Below, piece after piece: positions 15,307-16,734 of a DNA stretch of 16,734 nucleotides. A program made the translations under genes and the position numbers. Below the pieces are notes generated by a model, which was given only the letters and a program-made list of their open reading frames with translations, ran no database searches and was not told where the DNA came from. Position 1 is the stretch's first letter. The number at the start of each line of letters is the position of its first letter. The stretch is from an uncultured Bacillota bacterium (lineage in GTDB: Bacteria; Bacillota_I; Bacilli_A; RF39; UBA660), in NCBI GenBank assembly GCA_947165195.1, contig CAMUZJ010000017.1:1-16734 (forward strand). The letters are read 5' to 3'.

Positions 15307-15312
15307 TATAAT
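15307..15312 (+). promoter_or_regulatory. Putative -10 box of the CYTH gene
   Basis: TATAAT lies 24 bases before the start codon; the -35 position is in the pyrimidine tract and matches poorly. Confidence 0.4.
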
Positions 15313-15335
15313 ATTCTTTATTGAAGGAGGTATTT

Positions 15336-15920
15336 ATGAGACAAATTGAGGTGACAACTAAAGTAGAAATGACTATGGAAGAAGTAGATGATTTATTAGT
15401 AAATCAAAATTTTTCTTTAATAAGGAAAAGTAGAGTAGAGGATATTTATTTGAGTCAAAAGAAAATAGATAGTGAGAATATATTTGATGTTTTATCTTTT
15501 TCTGTTTTACTTCGATATTTAAAAGTAGGGGAAAAGGAGTTTAAGAAGATAACATATAAGAATAAGGATTATCTAGATAATCAGGTTATTTCAGAAGAAA
15601 AGATTAATGTAAATATTGATGATATTGAAAATGCTTATCAAATATTTAAAAATTTAGGATTTGATAGGGTAGTGGATGTTAAGTATGATGTATTGGTTTA
15701 TAAAAGAGGGAAGCTAGAACTTGCTTTTCAAAAAGTAGAGGGATTAGGTCTATTATTAGAAGTAGAAAATTTAGAGGATTTTACTGGGTATAAATTAGAG
15801 GATATTTTATTAGTAAAAAAGCATATGTTAGATGAAATTCATTTCCTTGGTATAAAAACTTCTAGTGATTTTGATATAAAAAAAGCGTATGAATTAATAA
15901 GACTAAAAATGGAACAATAA
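15336..15920 (+). CDS. CYTH-domain protein (class IV adenylate cyclase / thiamine-triphosphatase-like)
   Basis: This 194-residue protein has the pattern of the CYTH/triphosphate tunnel metalloenzymes, which bind triphosphates in a beta-barrel lined with charged residues. Visible blocks are the N-terminal strand RQIEVTTK (2-9), LLRYLKVGEKEFKKITYK (charged barrel strands), LGFDRVVDVKYDVLVYKRGKLELAF and the paired LGLLLEVE with Glu ligands. The classic ExExK start is weakened to EVTTK: the second Glu is Thr, so metal binding or activity may be altered. Substrates in the family include thiamine triphosphate, polyphosphate and ATP; none can be assigned. The ATG at 15336 follows GAAGGAGGT (15323-15331); an in-frame TTG at 15321 precedes that site and is unlikely. 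It stands between two terminators and is single. Confidence 0.72.
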   Translation: MRQIEVTTKVEMTMEEVDDLLVNQNFSLIRKSRVEDIYLSQKKIDSENIFDVLSFSVLLRYLKVGEKEFKKITYKNKDYLDNQVISEEKINVNIDDIENAYQIFKNLGFDRVVDVKYDVLVYKRGKLELAFQKVEGLGLLLEVENLEDFTGYKLEDILLVKKHMLDEIHFLGIKTSSDFDIKKAYELIRLKMEQ

Positions 15921-15921
15921 A

Positions 15922-15946
15922 AAAGTAGGGGAGTCTCCCCTATTTT
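15922..15946. terminator. Bidirectional terminator
   Basis: TAGGGGA (15926-15932) pairs with TCCCCTA (15936-15942) around a GTC loop; AAAG and TTTT extend the stem to 11 bp. It lies between two converging genes. Confidence 0.85.
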
Positions 15947-15954
15947 ATGTTTGA

Positions 15955-16191
15955 TTAAATAATTAGCTCTTCCATAATTTCTTCTGCCATTTCATAGTCA
16001 TGGTTTTTATTTGGACAAAAACTATTACAAATGGTATCATATGTGTCATTACAATTATGTTTATTACAAGTACAACTTACTTGAATACTTTTTAAGGTAC
16101 ATTTTCCTTTTTCATTATTATAATTACATGAAGCTACATTACAATTAATAGAATTATTGGCATTATCATCATTTAAGCTTTCTAAACGCAT
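15955..16191 (-). CDS. DUF1540 cysteine-rich protein
   Basis: This 78-residue soluble protein has eight cysteines (17, 22, 31, 40, 42, 47, 55, 59). The spacing NCNVASCNYN...KCTLKSIQVSC...TICNSF matches the DUF1540 family (PF07561), small proteins of Firmicutes thought to bind metal through the cysteines. Usual members hold one or two such units of about 40 residues; this one has one unit with extra cysteines (TCNKHNC) and an acidic C-terminal tail (EMAEEIMEELII). The function is unknown. AAAAGGAGAAG on the minus strand precedes the start. It converges on the CYTH gene and shares its terminator. Confidence 0.8.
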   Translation of the reverse strand: MRLESLNDDNANNSINCNVASCNYNNEKGKCTLKSIQVSCTCNKHNCNDTYDTICNSFCPNKNHDYEMAEEIMEELII

Positions 16192-16229
16192 AATTTCTTC
16201 TCCTTTTAATTTTATTACTTTATATTTAT

Positions 16230-16243
16230 ATAATGTACATTAT
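16230..16243. repeat. Perfect 14-bp palindrome, possible operator
   Basis: ATAATGTACATTAT is a perfect inverted repeat about 40 bases upstream of the DUF1540 gene. It abuts a TATAAA-like -10 (minus strand, about 16225-16230) and lies in the spacer position, where repressors commonly bind. Confidence 0.4.
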
Positions 16244-16255
16244 TAATATAATTTA

Positions 16256-16734
16256 TACATTTAAATTAGAAAGTTTTAGATGGATAACTCTTCATCTTTT
16301 TACATTTAAATCGCTTAGAATTCATCTTATAATTTTAGGTATATATTTCTCTATCTAATAAAAGTTAAATCGCTTAAAATGCATCCTGTTTTTACTGTCA
16401 TATAATAATCATATATAATATGGTAATAGTTGTATAAATCTTTTAAATTTCTTAGAATGCATTTAAATGCATTTAGGAGCTATTAGTTAAAGTTTTTAAT
16501 AAATTATTAGATAATAAATGATCATGCTATTGTTCCTAAGATATTAGAATATAGAACATTAGTAAATTTATATATAGTTTTTATTAAATAATTTGGATTT
16601 AGATTATTTAGAAATTCTTTATAGCAATTTTTATTTTTTTAATTTTTTATTTCTAAATTTTTATGCATTACTTGATGTATATTTCTAAATACTTTAAAAA
16701 AATATCTTAATAAATAAGAGGGGAGAAGTATATT
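16256..16734. other. Gene-free, extremely AT-rich region with degenerate repeats
   Basis: No credible coding frame is seen on either strand. Three similar 21-base blocks occur at 16306-16326, 16365-16385 and 16443-16463 (pattern TTAAATcgCTTAgAATgCAT), unevenly spaced by 59 and 78 bases; an additional TACATTTAAAT occurs before the first block and at 16257-16265. An 18-bp perfect palindrome AATGCATTTAAATGCATT occupies 16456-16473. The repeats are too few, degenerate and irregular for a CRISPR array. The rest, about 16480-16715, holds nothing I can name. Confidence 0.5.
16716..16728 (+). promoter_or_regulatory. Ribosome binding site of a gene beginning beyond the right edge
   Basis: AAGAGGGGAGAAG is a good Shine-Dalgarno match with no start codon after it inside the window, so a plus-strand gene most likely starts within the next few bases. 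Confidence 0.45.

Noticed and set aside
16222..16252. dif-like site for XerC/XerD around ATAATGTACATTAT
   Set aside because: The arms are separated by about four bases rather than the six of dif, and the flanks do not match the Gram-positive dif consensus.
16306..16473. CRISPR array
   Set aside because: Only three degenerate repeats with unequal spacing, and no cas gene nearby.
1..16734. DGR template repeat or reverse transcriptase inside the window
   Set aside because: No second GC-rich copy of 10640-10800 and no reverse-transcriptase motif (such as YxDD) in any credible gene here.

Overview
The window comes from a very AT-rich, Gram-positive-type bacterium. Coding DNA is mostly A/T-ending codons, Shine-Dalgarno sites are strong (AAGGAGG-like), and there is a T-box riboswitch and many Rho-independent terminators. 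Gene order xerD-deoB and protein types (YigZ, AI-2E exporter, RarA, DUF1540) fit the Bacilli. The style of the large surface protein recalls uncultured gut Bacilli related to Mollicutes (RF39-like); that placement is inference. TGA is a real stop (xerD ends with it), so the mycoplasma code is not used.

Layout. 1-546: the frameshifted 3' end of an unknown gene, a small lysine-rich protein and a two-way terminator. 545-1117 (minus): a YigZ/IMPACT protein, divergent from an AI-2E family membrane protein (1202-2350). 2382-2550: an alanine T-box leader that governs four tightly packed genes: a dNMP-kinase-like P-loop protein, a UPF0200-like P-loop kinase, alaS and holA. 7410-7640: a stand-alone small unknown gene with its own near-consensus promoter and terminator. 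7661-8881 (minus): rarA. 9031-10830: a large surface protein. 10865-12561: pyrG with a hairpin between promoter and gene, probably an attenuator. 12601-15271: xerD, deoB and a HAD nucleotidase as one operon. 15336-15920: a CYTH-domain protein. 15955-16191 (minus): a DUF1540 cysteine-rich protein. The last 540 bases are extremely AT-rich, without a gene, and hold palindromes and degenerate repeats; a ribosome binding site at the right edge announces a further gene.

Function. Most of the window is housekeeping: translation (alaS), replication and repair (holA, rarA, xerD) and nucleotide supply (kinases, pyrG, deoB, nucleotidase). The exception is the surface protein. Its last ~55 codons switch abruptly to about 51% GC and to NNC codons. 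They encode a WW..SP....G.GVRPSISL module, the layout of C-type-lectin-like variable domains diversified by diversity-generating retroelements (DGRs). No reverse transcriptase or template repeat lies in the window, so any such system would act from elsewhere in the genome. This is the most interesting lead here.
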